Positions 1 through 9,119 of a stretch of 64,000 nt of DNA are shown here, in pieces. This stretch comes from Robiginitomaculum sp. (GTDB lineage Bacteria; Pseudomonadota; Alphaproteobacteria; Caulobacterales; Maricaulaceae). Position numbers and translations under genes: made by a program. The notes under the pieces were generated by a model. The model was not told the origin of the DNA. It was given only the letters and a program-made list of their open reading frames with translations, and searched no databases. The stretch covers positions 124,001 through 188,000 of the forward strand of contig WFUF01000014.1 in NCBI GenBank assembly GCA_015485155.1, in the 5' to 3' direction. The first letter of the stretch is position 1. Every line of letters begins with the position of its first letter.

Positions 1-128
1 TCAGGAGAATTAGATGCCCCATCCGCAAGGCCCAGCCGGGCTGTAACTGATGAAGCGTCAGTTGACTGCTCATGCTGCTTGGCAGTTGATGAGCGAGCGC
101 TGGACGGATTTACTGAACCATGTGCCAT
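1..128 (-). CDS. Unidentified protein, N-terminal 42 residues only
   Basis: The reading frame is open from an ATG (complement of 126-128) to the left edge, so only 42 codons are visible. A good ribosome binding site, GGGGGAA (complement of 137-143), lies 8 bases before the ATG, which supports a real start. The visible residues are rich in Ser, Thr and Ala, as in a flexible N-terminal tail, and contain no motif I recognise. It lies downstream of putA on the same strand, separated by about 430 non-coding bases, so it probably has its own promoter. Confidence 0.45.
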   Translation of the reverse strand, partial: MAHGSVNPSSARSSTAKQHEQSTDASSVTARLGLADGASNSP

Positions 129-562
129 AAACTAAATTCCCCCAAAGTACCTCAAACACCGGCGCAACTTTCCCCGGGATCCGACAGCAAAACCATCGCA
201 TCAATGTTGCTTATTAAAATAACTGCTTGTCGAAACTTTTCTCTTACGACACTACATATAGTGTTTTGGTTCGCGCGCAGGGTCAATATCTGGGGGAGAA
301 AAAAAATAATTTTCTTGTTAACAAGTGCCTAACGCACTGAAAATTCGTAAGCTTTTTTTAGTGATTTAATTTCCACAAAGCTTAAAAGCCAGCAAGTGAT
401 TTTTCAGTTTCAAAACAGCCGCGCCGACAAATATTTACAATTTCCTTGCATTCCAACACTTTATCAAGCTGTAATCTGGCTTGCAGAATATATGCCTGTT
501 AGATGACTGTGTTTGTGTAAAACCTGTGCTGGCAGTATTGCTGCAATTGGTGATTGTGCAGA
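129..562. other. Intergenic region with a CtrA-like half-site pair
   Basis: No gene was found in these 434 bases. A 70-codon plus-strand frame at 120-332 has no ribosome binding site and looks fortuitous. The stretch is A+T-rich and should hold the promoter of the leftward gene that starts at 128. At 318-332 it contains TTAA-N7-CTAA, close to the CtrA consensus TTAA-N7-TTAA. No clear rho-independent terminator for putA was seen. Confidence 0.4.
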
Positions 563-3500
563 TCAGTCCAGATTTAATAATTCCGGGTCTCCTCCTTGTG
601 CGGAGATGTTAACAGTTACTACCTGCTCGGTGGCAAACCGGTGCAGATAATGCGGCCCGCCTGCTTTGGGGCCAGTGCCGGAAAGACCTATACCGCCAAA
701 TGGCTGCACGCCGACAACAGCACCGATTATTGAACGGTTGATATATACATTTCCTGCTACCAGGTGCTTTTGAACCTGTGTGGCAAAGGCGCTGATACGC
801 GAATGAACACCCAAGGTTAAACCATATCCTTTGGCAGCCATTTCATCCAGCATATCTGGCAATTGTCCAGGGCTATAGCGAATCACATGCAGGAACGGCC
901 CGAATGTTTCTCGCTCCAGCGCCGCAAGCGAGCTTATTTCCACCAGTGCCGGGCCAAAGAAATGTCCATCCGATTTTAGGTGTTGTACCTGATAGTGCAG
1001 TCCTTTGGCTATTTGTGGGGACAGCAAATGAGTTTGCAGCCCCTTCATTGCGTCTTCGTCTATCACTGGCCCTATATCTGTTTTCGGGTTGGCCGGGTCA
1101 CCTAATTGCAACTCGGCCATGGCACCGGTAATGGCTTCGATCATCATCGAGGCGGTATCTTCTGGCAAGAATAATACCCGCAAGGCGCTACATCTTTGCC
1201 CGGCAGAGCCAAATGCCGAAGCGATAACATCGGCAACCACCTGTTCACGCAAGGCACTGGTATCAACGATCATCGCATTAAGGCCGCCGGTTTCAGCAAT
1301 TAACGGCACAATAGCCCCGGGACGCTTGGCAAGGGCCTGATTGATCATGCGTGCAGTATCAGTGCCTCCGGTAAACACCACGCCATCATGGCCGGGGTGT
1401 GAGACCAAAGCTGCCCCAATGGTTTCACCAGTGCCGGGCAATAAATGTAAAACATCTGTCGGTATTCCAGCTTCATGAAACATACGCACCGCCTCAAACG
1501 CAACTAACGGGGTTTGCTCTGCAGGTTTTGCCACTACAGTATTGCCCGCTGCCAATGCCGCCATGATTTGTCCGGTAAAAATAGCCAAAGGAAAATTCCA
1601 TGGACTAATGCAAGTAAATACCCCCCTGCCATTAAGTCTGTGGTGGTTGGTTTCTCCGGCCGGGCCTGGTAGTTTTGTTGGCGTCGTAAATTCCTGTTCC
1701 GCCTGAACAGCATAATATCTGCAAAAGTCCACAGCTTCGCGTACTTCGGCAATGCCATCTTCAAGAGTTTTACCAGCCTCTTTTGCCATCAGGGCAATAA
1801 AAAACGGTGCGGCTTGTTCCAGTTCATCAGCACAGGTATGGAGCAAGGCAGCTCTTGCGGTTCCGCCCAATTCATTCCACTTAAATGCGGCTTTCCGGGC
1901 GCTGGCAAAGGCCTTGTCTACATCTGCTAATGTGCCGTTACTGGTTATGGAGACGTTTTGGTTCTTGTTTGCCGGGCTGGCAATGGGCGCTGGATTTGCG
2001 ACTAAAACATTGCCATCTACTATCGGCCCGCACGACAGTGGCAGTTTTTTATCCAGTGTAATTACCGCTTGTTGCAGTTCATTGCGAACTTTTTGCATGG
2101 ATAGATCCCACCCCGCCGCATTGCGTCTTTGCTGTTTGAACAGATCCACAGGACGGGAAATTTTAGGATGCCTGCTTAATTCAGAAATTCCGGCAAAAGG
2201 ATCTCCTGCGACTTTTTCCGCCGGGACACTTTCATCCAGAAACGAATGCACAAATGAGGTGTTGGCCCCATTTTCCAATAATCTTCGCACCAGATAGGGA
2301 AGTAAATCATCATGACTGCCTACGGGGGCGTAAATTCGACAGCTTACATCGCCATATGCTTCATTGGCTGCCCGGTATAAGGCTTCTCCCATGCCATGCA
2401 GCCGTTGAAACTCAATCTCAACGCCCTGCTGTTCTGCCATCCATTGCACAGCGGCCAGTGAGTGAGCATTATGGGTAGCAAATTGGGCGTATATTTCCTC
2501 AGGAGTTGACAGCAAGGCTCGGGCGCAGGCCAGAAAGTTCAGATCCGTAGCCTGTTTTGTGGTCCAGACGGCAAAATCCGGGGTTCCCATTTGCTGGGCA
2601 TGTTTGATTTCCGTATCCCAATAGGCACCCTTGACCAGTCTGACCATAAATTGCCTTTTGGTTTTCTTTGCCAGTTTTTGCAAATTGCGAATCACACCAA
2701 GGGCGCGTTTTTGATAGGCTTGTACGGCCAATCCCAAACCTTGCCATCCTGACAAGCCTGGCTCCCTTGCCAGTCGATCCAGTAATTCCAGCGATATAAT
2801 AAGGCGGTCGGCTTCTTCGGCATCAAGACAAAACCCGATATCATAGTCTTTGGCTAATTTTGCCAATTTCAGCAATGCAGGGTAAAGCTCCTCATGCACC
2901 CGCGCCCCGTTTACTGCTTCATATCGTGGAAACAGAGCCGAGAGTTTTACCGAAACACCGGATACTTTGCGTATTGACCCGCTTTTGCGTTCTTTGCCTA
3001 CATCGTGGATGGCGGAAGCATAGCGCTCAAAATAGCGCTTTGCGTCATCTTTGGTACAGGCACCTTCGCCAAGCATATCAAAGGAAAAAATGGCAGGTTG
3101 TGCCTTGCTTCCGAATTTGCCGCCGCGTTTTAAGGCCTTCTTGATATTGCGACCCAGTACAAATTGTTCACCCATAATGCGCATTGCCTGCAACATGGCG
3201 GCGCGAATAGCCGGTTCTCCCATGCGTGAAACCAGCCGCTTTACCAGTCCCGCCGGGTCTTTTTCTATTTGTCGGCCACCATCAATGACTTTGCCAGTTA
3301 GCATCAGGCCCCAGGTGGATGCATTAACCAAGAGTGAATCAGATTTACCGGCATGATCAGCCCAGTTCCCAGAAGAAATCTTTTCTGCGATCAAGGCATC
3401 TGCCGTCTTGTCGTCAGGCACACGCAGCAAAGCCTCAGCCAGACACATCAGAGCCAGTCCCTCCTTGTTCGAGAGGCCAAATTCGCTAAGAAAGCTTTCC

Positions 3501-3679
3501 ATCATGCCCTTGGGGTGCTTTTGTCCCCGGGCCAGCTCCACCAGTTCCACTGCCTGCAAACGGATTTGTTCCCTTGCATCTGCATTAAGGACACTAAGTC
3601 CACCAAGACGGGACAGCATTTTGTCTTCGTCTTCATATTTGTGGTTATCAAGAGCGTTCCAGTTGATAGCTTCAGACAT
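563..3679 (-). CDS. putA: Bifunctional proline dehydrogenase / L-glutamate gamma-semialdehyde dehydrogenase (PutA)
   Basis: PutA oxidises proline to glutamate in two steps. The 1038-residue product has an N-terminal PutA region and FAD-dependent proline dehydrogenase barrel (about residues 1-510) and a C-terminal aldehyde dehydrogenase (about 560-1030). The dehydrogenase half shows FTGGT and AETGG motifs and the catalytic Cys in GSAGQRCSALR. At this length it is a short-form PutA without the N-terminal ribbon-helix-helix DNA-binding domain of trifunctional enzymes, so it should not repress its own gene. I chose the ATG at 3679 because AGGAAA lies 7 bases upstream; the longer frame to 3724 has no such site. 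It is divergent from the glycosyltransferase at 3848. Confidence 0.95.
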   Translation of the reverse strand: MSEAINWNALDNHKYEDEDKMLSRLGGLSVLNADAREQIRLQAVELVELARGQKHPKGMMESFLSEFGLSNKEGLALMCLAEALLRVPDDKTADALIAEKISSGNWADHAGKSDSLLVNASTWGLMLTGKVIDGGRQIEKDPAGLVKRLVSRMGEPAIRAAMLQAMRIMGEQFVLGRNIKKALKRGGKFGSKAQPAIFSFDMLGEGACTKDDAKRYFERYASAIHDVGKERKSGSIRKVSGVSVKLSALFPRYEAVNGARVHEELYPALLKLAKLAKDYDIGFCLDAEEADRLIISLELLDRLAREPGLSGWQGLGLAVQAYQKRALGVIRNLQKLAKKTKRQFMVRLVKGAYWDTEIKHAQQMGTPDFAVWTTKQATDLNFLACARALLSTPEEIYAQFATHNAHSLAAVQWMAEQQGVEIEFQRLHGMGEALYRAANEAYGDVSCRIYAPVGSHDDLLPYLVRRLLENGANTSFVHSFLDESVPAEKVAGDPFAGISELSRHPKISRPVDLFKQQRRNAAGWDLSMQKVRNELQQAVITLDKKLPLSCGPIVDGNVLVANPAPIASPANKNQNVSITSNGTLADVDKAFASARKAAFKWNELGGTARAALLHTCADELEQAAPFFIALMAKEAGKTLEDGIAEVREAVDFCRYYAVQAEQEFTTPTKLPGPAGETNHHRLNGRGVFTCISPWNFPLAIFTGQIMAALAAGNTVVAKPAEQTPLVAFEAVRMFHEAGIPTDVLHLLPGTGETIGAALVSHPGHDGVVFTGGTDTARMINQALAKRPGAIVPLIAETGGLNAMIVDTSALREQVVADVIASAFGSAGQRCSALRVLFLPEDTASMMIEAITGAMAELQLGDPANPKTDIGPVIDEDAMKGLQTHLLSPQIAKGLHYQVQHLKSDGHFFGPALVEISSLAALERETFGPFLHVIRYSPGQLPDMLDEMAAKGYGLTLGVHSRISAFATQVQKHLVAGNVYINRSIIGAVVGVQPFGGIGLSGTGPKAGGPHYLHRFATEQVVTVNISAQGGDPELLNLD

Positions 3680-3847
3680 GCGTATTTCCTGTGTCTTTCT
3701 TGTTGGTTTTGCTTCTACATCCACAAATATAAGACAGGCAAATGCTTTTTAAAAAAAGCCAGATCAGGTTCAGCGGTAAATCTCTCGCCAATCCGGTGAA
3801 TTCGGGCTAGAAGCAGGCTTTTGAACAATAAGATCAGGGTTTTGTTT

Positions 3848-4975
3848 ATGCGTATTTTACTGGTTACCGATGCGTGGGAACCTCAGGTCAATGGAGTGGT
3901 TCGCACTTTAACCAAAACGGTAGCTGAATGTGAGGCATTGGGCCATGAGGTTGAAGTTATTCACCCAGGTCTTGGCTATCGTTCATTTCCTTTGCCAACC
4001 TATCCGGAAATTCGCATGTGCTTTGGTGCCAAACCAGATATTGAGCGCCGAATTCGTGAATTTGAACCAGATGGTATTCATATTGCTACTGAAGGGTCAT
4101 TGGGACAGGTGGCCAGATCCTTGTGTCTTAAATGGGGTTGGCCATATTCAACATCGTATCACACCAAATTCCCCGAATATGTTAATGCCCGTTTCAAGTT
4201 TATTCCGCTAAGTGTCGGCTATTGGTTCATGCGCCGGTTTCATAATTCCGGTGGCTGCATGATGGTAGCAACCCCAAGCATGCGTGACGATCTGCACAAG
4301 CGGGGTTTTCACAACATTATTCCGTGGGCCAGAGGTGTAGACACAGAAGTTTTTCGTCCTGATTTTCGCAGTGCAGATGGCGGGGTTTATAAAGGCTTGC
4401 CACGACCAGTTTTTGTAAATGTTGGCCGGGTTTCTGTTGAAAAGAACCTTGAAAAATTCCTGGAAACCGATCTGCCGGGAACCAAAGTCATCGTTGGCGA
4501 TGGCCCGCATTTGGAGACGTTGAAAAATAACTATCCTGATGCGGTGTTTACTGGTGCCAAATTTGGTGATGAGCTGACCCGTCATTTTGCAGATGCAGAT
4601 GTATTTGTCTTTCCCTCTCTTACCGATACTTTTGGTTTGGTAATTCTTGAGTCCATGGCCTGCGGCACACCGGTTGCAGCTTATCCGGTTCCCGGCCCCA
4701 AAGATATTATTCCAGGCTCAGATGCTGGTGTTATTGATGAGGATTTACGAAAAGCAGCCATGGCATGTCTTGATCTGGATCGGGAGCAAGCACGTAAATA
4801 CTCGCTGACCTATTCGTGGCGTTCCTGCGCGGAGGAATTTATCCAGAATCTGGAAGTTCCGCCGATGCCGGAACGGCGCAGGTTCTGGAAACGTCTAAAG
4901 CGTCTGGGCGGAAAATTTGGCAGCAAGGTGCGTTTGCGCCTGCCTAATCGCTGGCGCCGACGTAAAGACCTGTAA
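3848..4975 (+). CDS. Glycosyltransferase family 4 (GT-B fold)
   Basis: The product (375 residues) is a retaining GT-B glycosyltransferase using a nucleotide-sugar donor. Its N-terminal domain opens with RILLVTDAWEPQVNGVVRT, typical of the GT4 group containing PimB/MgtA-type mannosyltransferases and SqdX-type sulfoquinovosyltransferases. The C-terminal donor domain has GRVSVEKN, GDGP and the E-x7-E-like FPSLTDTFGLVILE element. A basic Arg/Lys-rich C-terminus could bind the membrane surface. The start is the ATG at 3848, with AGGG about 9 bases upstream; a TTG at 3821 would add nine residues. The acceptor and sugar cannot be read from the sequence. Because sqdB is in the same window, an SqdX-like role is possible but unproven. 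Confidence 0.85.
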   Translation: MRILLVTDAWEPQVNGVVRTLTKTVAECEALGHEVEVIHPGLGYRSFPLPTYPEIRMCFGAKPDIERRIREFEPDGIHIATEGSLGQVARSLCLKWGWPYSTSYHTKFPEYVNARFKFIPLSVGYWFMRRFHNSGGCMMVATPSMRDDLHKRGFHNIIPWARGVDTEVFRPDFRSADGGVYKGLPRPVFVNVGRVSVEKNLEKFLETDLPGTKVIVGDGPHLETLKNNYPDAVFTGAKFGDELTRHFADADVFVFPSLTDTFGLVILESMACGTPVAAYPVPGPKDIIPGSDAGVIDEDLRKAAMACLDLDREQARKYSLTYSWRSCAEEFIQNLEVPPMPERRRFWKRLKRLGGKFGSKVRLRLPNRWRRRKDL

Positions 4976-4991
4976 TATTTGTCAAGAATCA

Positions 4992-5019
4992 AAACGCCAC
5001 GACATAACCCGTGGCGTTT
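4992..5019 (+). terminator. Rho-independent terminator after the GT4 gene
   Basis: A 10-bp perfect stem (AAACGCCACG at 4992-5001 with CGTGGCGTTT at 5010-5019) closes an 8-base loop and ends in a short T-run. It lies 16 bases beyond the glycosyltransferase stop codon. Confidence 0.8.
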
Positions 5020-5040
5020 CTTATCAGATTCCGCCGGGGT

Positions 5041-5221
5041 GCTAAAAATGCAAATCTTTATTTTATCGCATTTTTGGCCGCAAAACCCGCGCTTAAAATA
5101 GCGAGGCTTGCCGTCGCGGTAGCGCACAAAAGAGCTTCCCACTTTTGCTAAAAATGCAAATCTTTATTTTGTCGCATTTTTGAACCGCAAAACCGGTGCC
5201 CACTTTTGCTAAAAATGCTCT
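5041..5221 (-). repeat. Modular intergenic repeat, locus A (tandem)
   Basis: Read on the minus strand this begins at the TAG stop of rplS as TAGAGCATTTTTAGC, continues AAAAGTGGGCACCGGTTTTG, then CGGTTCAAAAATGCGA, and returns to GATTTGCATTTTTAGC. The unit is present twice (5041-5093 and 5147-5220). A spacer between them holds GTGCGCTACCGC and CTCGCTATTTT. The same modules recur at 19125-19372 and 23362-23417. The AAAAGTGGG plus CCGGTTTT core resembles dispersed intergenic repeats common in alphaproteobacterial genomes. Confidence 0.8.
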
Positions 5222-5630
5222 ATTTAGCCTTTTTCTTGGCTCTTTTGGCTCTGCTTTCGGCCATGCCGCGTCCGGTGGTGCGCTCGGCAATCCGGGCAGC
5301 TTTACCAGTAAGACCACGCAAATAGTATAATTTGGCCCGGCGTACCTTGCCTTTGCGCTTTATTTCAATGCTGTCCACATTGGGGCTGTATAGCGGAAAT
5401 ACCCGCTCCACACCTTCGCCAAATGACAGTTTGCGCACGGTGAAGGTTTGATTCAAACCGCCGCCTTGTCTGGCGATACATACACCCTCAAAGGCCTGCA
5501 GGCGTTCACGAGTGCCTTCAACAATTCGCACCATGACCCTAATGGTATCACCGGGTGAAAATTCTGGATGGGATTTTTCGCCGAGAACCCGAGTGGCTTC
5601 TTCTTGTTCAATTTGCTCGATGATGTTCAT
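5220..5630 (-). CDS. rplS: 50S ribosomal protein L19
   Basis: L19 is a large-subunit protein at the 30S-50S interface. The 136-residue product has the family landmarks [49 protein letters not shown] and [19 protein letters not shown], followed by a short basic Lys/Arg-rich tail. The start codon overlaps the trmD stop by 4 bases, so translation is probably coupled. It is the last gene of the rpsP-rimM-trmD-rplS block. Its TAG stop forms the edge of the intergenic repeat at 5041-5221. Confidence 0.97.
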   Translation of the reverse strand: MNIIEQIEQEEATRVLGEKSHPEFSPGDTIRVMVRIVEGTRERLQAFEGVCIARQGGGLNQTFTVRKLSFGEGVERVFPLYSPNVDSIEIKRKGKVRRAKLYYLRGLTGKAARIAERTTGRGMAESRAKRAKKKAK

Positions 5631-6334
5631 CTTTTCAGCTTTCCTTCTGGCAGGTTCTCCAGTAAATCCGGACGAACCCGCTTGGTAATTTCCATTGCCG
5701 TATCATGGCGCCAGCGGGCTATACCCTTATGATCGCCACTTAGCAATACCTTTGGTATGTGCTTTTGCTCCCATTGCCGCGGTCTTGTGTATTGGGGGTA
5801 TTCCAGCAAGCCTTGTTCAAAGCTTTCCTCGATGGTGGAATCAGCATCTCCCAGAACCCCGGGAACCAGCCTGACACAAGCCTCAATCATGGCCTGCGCT
5901 GCAACTTCCCCGCCGGCAAGCACAAAATCACCAATACTGATCTCTTCCATTTCGCGCCCGTCAATTACCCGTTGATCAAGTCCTTCAAAGCGACTGCAAA
6001 ACAATATCATTCCGGGCCCGGCCGCCAGCTCGCGTATCCGGGACTGTTTTAGGGGTTTTCCGCGAGGACTAAGGTGAATAAGCGGCCGTCCATCCCGTTC
6101 AATGCTGTCTATGGCTGCTGCAGCCACATCGGCCCGCAAAACCATTCCCGGCCCGCCACCAGCAGGGGTATCATCAACAGAGGCGTGCTTGTGATCAGAA
6201 AACTTCCGAATATCTACTGCCTGCAATTGCCATTTTTGTTGCGCCAATGCCCGGCCAATTAGCGACACCCCAAGCACGCCCGGAAAAGCCTCCGGGTACA
6301 AAGTTAAAACGGTTGCGGTGAATGGTTTAGTCAC
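5627..6334 (-). CDS. trmD: tRNA (guanine-N1-)-methyltransferase
   Basis: TrmD uses S-adenosylmethionine to make m1G37 in tRNAs and so prevents frameshifting. The 235-residue product starts [19 protein letters not shown] and has the SPOUT trefoil-knot motifs [33 protein letters not shown] and [14 protein letters not shown] take the GTG at 6334 as start: it sits at the family's usual N-terminus and overlaps the end of rimM by 8 bases. The frame remains open upstream to 6559, but that part runs inside rimM and does not match the family. It ends 4 bases inside rplS. Confidence 0.95.
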   Translation of the reverse strand: MTKPFTATVLTLYPEAFPGVLGVSLIGRALAQQKWQLQAVDIRKFSDHKHASVDDTPAGGGPGMVLRADVAAAAIDSIERDGRPLIHLSPRGKPLKQSRIRELAAGPGMILFCSRFEGLDQRVIDGREMEEISIGDFVLAGGEVAAQAMIEACVRLVPGVLGDADSTIEESFEQGLLEYPQYTRPRQWEQKHIPKVLLSGDHKGIARWRHDTAMEITKRVRPDLLENLPEGKLKR

Positions 6335-6884
6335 CTTGCTCTGCCTTTTTTGATGTTTCTTTGCTGTCCAGCAAAAAATCCTGCCAATTGGTAATCTGCA
6401 CCTTTTGTTCAGTAATGGAAACCACTGGAACATGATCCATAGTAAATGGCAGCATCCACGATCCCTTGACGCCAGGCGTATCACAAATCTCCAGCAAATC
6501 CGAAGCACCAAAATTAAGTACATCCCCGATCCGGCCCATGGGCTTGTCATCGGGGCCAAAAACCGTAAGCCCGATTAGATCCGAATTATAAAATTCATCA
6601 GGCTCAGGCTCAGGCAGTTGCTCGCGCAGACAATAAAGCCGTGTACCACGCAATGCTGCGGCCTCGTCGCGATACTTGATATCTGGGCTGCGCACAGCAA
6701 AGCCGCCTTTGACTGTACGCCATTTGTTTATTTCCAAGATCACCTGACCTTGCTCGTCAACAAATGGCGCATAAGTCATGCACGCAGCCGGGTCATCGGT
6801 AAAGGATTTTACTTTAATCTCGCCTTTGGCGCCAAAGGCGCCAGTGACTACCGCCACCAAAACGGTTTGCGAAAGATCAACCAT
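6327..6884 (-). CDS. rimM: 16S rRNA processing protein RimM
   Basis: RimM assists maturation of the head of the 30S subunit and binds protein S19. The 185-residue product has the N-terminal RimM domain (VAVVTGAFGAKGEIKVKSFTD, LYCLREQLPEP, EFYNSDLIGLTV) and the C-terminal PRC-barrel domain (IGRIGDVLNFGASDLLEI, MLPFTMDHVPVV). It lies between rpsP and trmD, the conserved gene order, and its 3' end overlaps the trmD start. Confidence 0.95.
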   Translation of the reverse strand: MVDLSQTVLVAVVTGAFGAKGEIKVKSFTDDPAACMTYAPFVDEQGQVILEINKWRTVKGGFAVRSPDIKYRDEAAALRGTRLYCLREQLPEPEPDEFYNSDLIGLTVFGPDDKPMGRIGDVLNFGASDLLEICDTPGVKGSWMLPFTMDHVPVVSITEQKVQITNWQDFLLDSKETSKKAEQGD

Positions 6885-6921
6885 AATGTAGATGTTCTCG
6901 CATCATGGCCTTGTCAGGATT

Positions 6922-7374
6922 TTAGCCTTCTGATTTTTCTGCATCTTTTGCAGGTTCTTCTGCCTTGGCAGCTTCTTTGGCTTCAGCCGCAGCGGCTTTT
7001 GCTGCTTCTTTTGCTTCCTTTTCAGCCTCTAGGCGGGCGGCAGCTTTTTCTTTTTTCTCTTCAGCACGTTCCAGAGCTTTTTCACCGGGCTTGCCTTTAT
7101 TTGGGTTGTTGCCGTGTTTCCACTCCCACAAGCCAACAGTGCTTAAAAATCTGGCTACACGCTCGGTAGGCTTTGCCCCCTTGGAAATCCAGTATTTGAT
7201 CCGCTCTTCATTCATCCGCACCCGGTTTTCATGATCCTTGGGCAGTAATGGATTATAATTGCCAACCTGTTCAATATAACGACCGTCACGCGGTGCGCGA
7301 ACATCCGCGACCACAATACGATAATAGGGACGCTTTTTTGCGCCGCCTCTGGCCAATCTAATTTTTACAGACAT
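6922..7374 (-). CDS. rpsP: 30S ribosomal protein S16
   Basis: S16 is a small-subunit assembly protein. The first 85 or so residues are the conserved domain ([57 protein letters not shown]). The remaining 60 or so residues form an Ala/Glu/Lys-rich, probably helical tail that makes the protein (150 residues) longer than the usual 80-90. Such tails occur in some alphaproteobacterial S16 proteins. It heads the rpsP-rimM-trmD-rplS block, 41 bases after ffh on the same strand. Confidence 0.96.
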   Translation of the reverse strand: MSVKIRLARGGAKKRPYYRIVVADVRAPRDGRYIEQVGNYNPLLPKDHENRVRMNEERIKYWISKGAKPTERVARFLSTVGLWEWKHGNNPNKGKPGEKALERAEEKKEKAAARLEAEKEAKEAAKAAAAEAKEAAKAEEPAKDAEKSEG

Positions 7375-7415
7375 TTTGTTTTCCTTGTCTTTTTGAGTTG
7401 TTCAATGAAGTAATT

Positions 7416-8888
7416 TTACTTTTTTCCTGGCAATCCTGGCAGACCGCCTCCGGGAAGCCCTGGCAAACCACCAGCGCCTAATTTCTGTTTCATCTGTTCC
7501 AATTGCGCCGGGTCGATATCCCCCGCAGGCATTTGGCCCGGCATTCCGGCGCCCATACCACCAAACATGCCTTTTTTGCCGCCCTTTCCCATTTTTTTCA
7601 TCATGGAGGACATTTGCTTGTGCATTTTTAACAACTGATTGACCTGTTGCACTTCGGTACCTGAACCAGCAGCAATGCGTTTTTTGCGGCTGGCTTTGAT
7701 GAGTCCTGGCTTGGCCCTCTCCAAAGGGGTCATGGAAGAAATAATCGCCAATTGCCGGGTGAATACGCTGTCATCCATACCAGCGCCATCCATTTTCTGT
7801 TTCATTTTGCCCATGCCCGGCAGCATCCCTATAATCGCCTGCAAGCCGCCCATTTTTTGCATTTGCTTTAATTGCTTGGCCAAATCATCAAAATCAAAGG
7901 TTCCCTTCTTCATTTTGGCCGCAAGTTTGTCTGCTTGCTTTTTGTCGATCATTTCTCCGGCTTGTTCAACAAGAGAAACAATATCACCACGGCCCAAAAT
8001 CCGCCCGGCTATTCTGCCGGCATCAAACTCATTAAGACCGTCAATTTTTTCAGATACACCCAGAAACTTTATCGGCAGGCCGGTAACGCTTCGCATTGAC
8101 AAGGCTGCACCGCCTCGGCCATCGCCATCTATTCTGGTAAGAACCAGACCGGTTAAGGTAAGACGTTCATGAAAGCGCTGCGCAGTTTCCACCGCGTCCT
8201 GACCGGTTAAGGCATCTGCCACCAGCAGGGTTTCTGTTGGTTTGCTGACATTGGCGATGGCAGCAACTTCAGTCATAAGCTCGTCGTCAATACTGGTGCG
8301 CCCTGCCGTATCCAGAATTACCACATCAAACCCGCCTTGTCTGGCGTGTGTCATGGCACGGCTGGCGATTTGTACTGGAAGTTGCCCGCCTATGATAGGC
8401 AGGCTTTCGACCTCGGCCTGTATTGCCAATTGCGCTAATTGTTCCATTGCCGCCGGGCGCCGGGTATCAAGTGAGGCCAGCAGCACCTTCTTGTTAAATT
8501 TTGTCCGCAGGCGAAGAGCAATTTTGGCAGCAGTGGTGGTTTTGCCAGAGCCTTGCAGACCCGCCATTAAAATTGCAACCGGGGGCGTGGCTGCCAAATT
8601 GATAGAAGGAGCGGCTTCCTCATTGCCTCCAAGCATATCAACCAAAGCATCATGAACCACTTTGATCATTTGCTGGCCCGGCGTTACCGAGCGCAATACT
8701 TTGTCGCCAACGGCCTCTACCTCTACTTTGGCAATAAAGTCTTTTACCACCGGCAAGGCAACATCGGCCTCAAGCAAGGCGATTCGCACCTCGCGCAAGG
8801 CTGATTTTACGTCTTTCTCTGACAGGGAACCGCGACCGGTAAGACGATCAAATACACCGCCTAACTGTTCGGTTAAATTGTCAAACAT
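7416..8888 (-). CDS. ffh: Signal recognition particle protein Ffh (SRP54)
   Basis: Ffh binds 4.5S RNA and signal sequences and, with FtsY, delivers ribosomes to the inner membrane. The 490-residue product has the helical N domain, the GTPase G domain (GLQGSGKTTTAAK, DTRRPAAMEQL, DTAGRT, TRIDGDGRGGAALS) and the Met-rich M domain. The tail is very Gly/Met/Pro-rich with GLPG repeats. The gene sits just upstream of rpsP. The 230 bases in front of it form several potential hairpins (see 8889-9119). Confidence 0.97.
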   Translation of the reverse strand: MFDNLTEQLGGVFDRLTGRGSLSEKDVKSALREVRIALLEADVALPVVKDFIAKVEVEAVGDKVLRSVTPGQQMIKVVHDALVDMLGGNEEAAPSINLAATPPVAILMAGLQGSGKTTTAAKIALRLRTKFNKKVLLASLDTRRPAAMEQLAQLAIQAEVESLPIIGGQLPVQIASRAMTHARQGGFDVVILDTAGRTSIDDELMTEVAAIANVSKPTETLLVADALTGQDAVETAQRFHERLTLTGLVLTRIDGDGRGGAALSMRSVTGLPIKFLGVSEKIDGLNEFDAGRIAGRILGRGDIVSLVEQAGEMIDKKQADKLAAKMKKGTFDFDDLAKQLKQMQKMGGLQAIIGMLPGMGKMKQKMDGAGMDDSVFTRQLAIISSMTPLERAKPGLIKASRKKRIAAGSGTEVQQVNQLLKMHKQMSSMMKKMGKGGKKGMFGGMGAGMPGQMPAGDIDPAQLEQMKQKLGAGGLPGLPGGGLPGLPGKK

Positions 8889-9119
8889 CCGTCTTTCTTC
8901 CGTTCCTCAAGTGTTGGGGCATTAAATTGCCTGCCCACAAGTTTCCTGCCACAGCAAAACGACCCCACTGAGCAAGCCATTGCCGGGTGGGGGCTCCGCT
9001 TGTCTCCCCCCGCATGAGCAGGTTGTACAACCAGAGGCGTCGTCTGACGCTGTGAGATAGGCGGCGTCTTCTAGACCGAAGCGCAAGCTGCGTCAACGTC
9101 AATCTGTTTACAGCACTTT
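8889..9119 (-). other. Upstream region of ffh with competing inverted repeats
   Basis: I see no convincing gene here; a 73-codon TTG-initiated minus-strand frame (9102-8881) is Arg-rich and unlike any family I know. The stretch looks more G+C-rich than its surroundings. GTGGGG (8987-8992) can pair with CCCCAC (8963-8968), while the overlapping GGGGG (8989-8993) can pair with CCCCC (9006-9010); the two are mutually exclusive. A GCGTC-GTCT-GACGC hairpin lies near 9029-9042. This could be a structured ffh leader or an unrecognised small RNA. The conserved SRP RNA GGAA-loop motif was not found. Confidence 0.3.

Noticed and set aside
1752-2297. 181-codon plus-strand frame inside putA
   Set aside because: Shadow of putA on the opposite strand, no motif or ribosome binding site.
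5041-5221. Insertion sequence remnant
   Set aside because: No transposase fragment or flanking target duplication; the modules fit a small intergenic repeat.
8881-9102. 73-codon minus-strand frame before ffh
   Set aside because: TTG start without ribosome binding site, Arg-rich low-complexity product, no family match; more likely leader sequence.
8889-9119. SRP (4.5S) RNA gene next to ffh
   Set aside because: The conserved GGAA loop and GGAGCAGC-type motif were not found on either strand.
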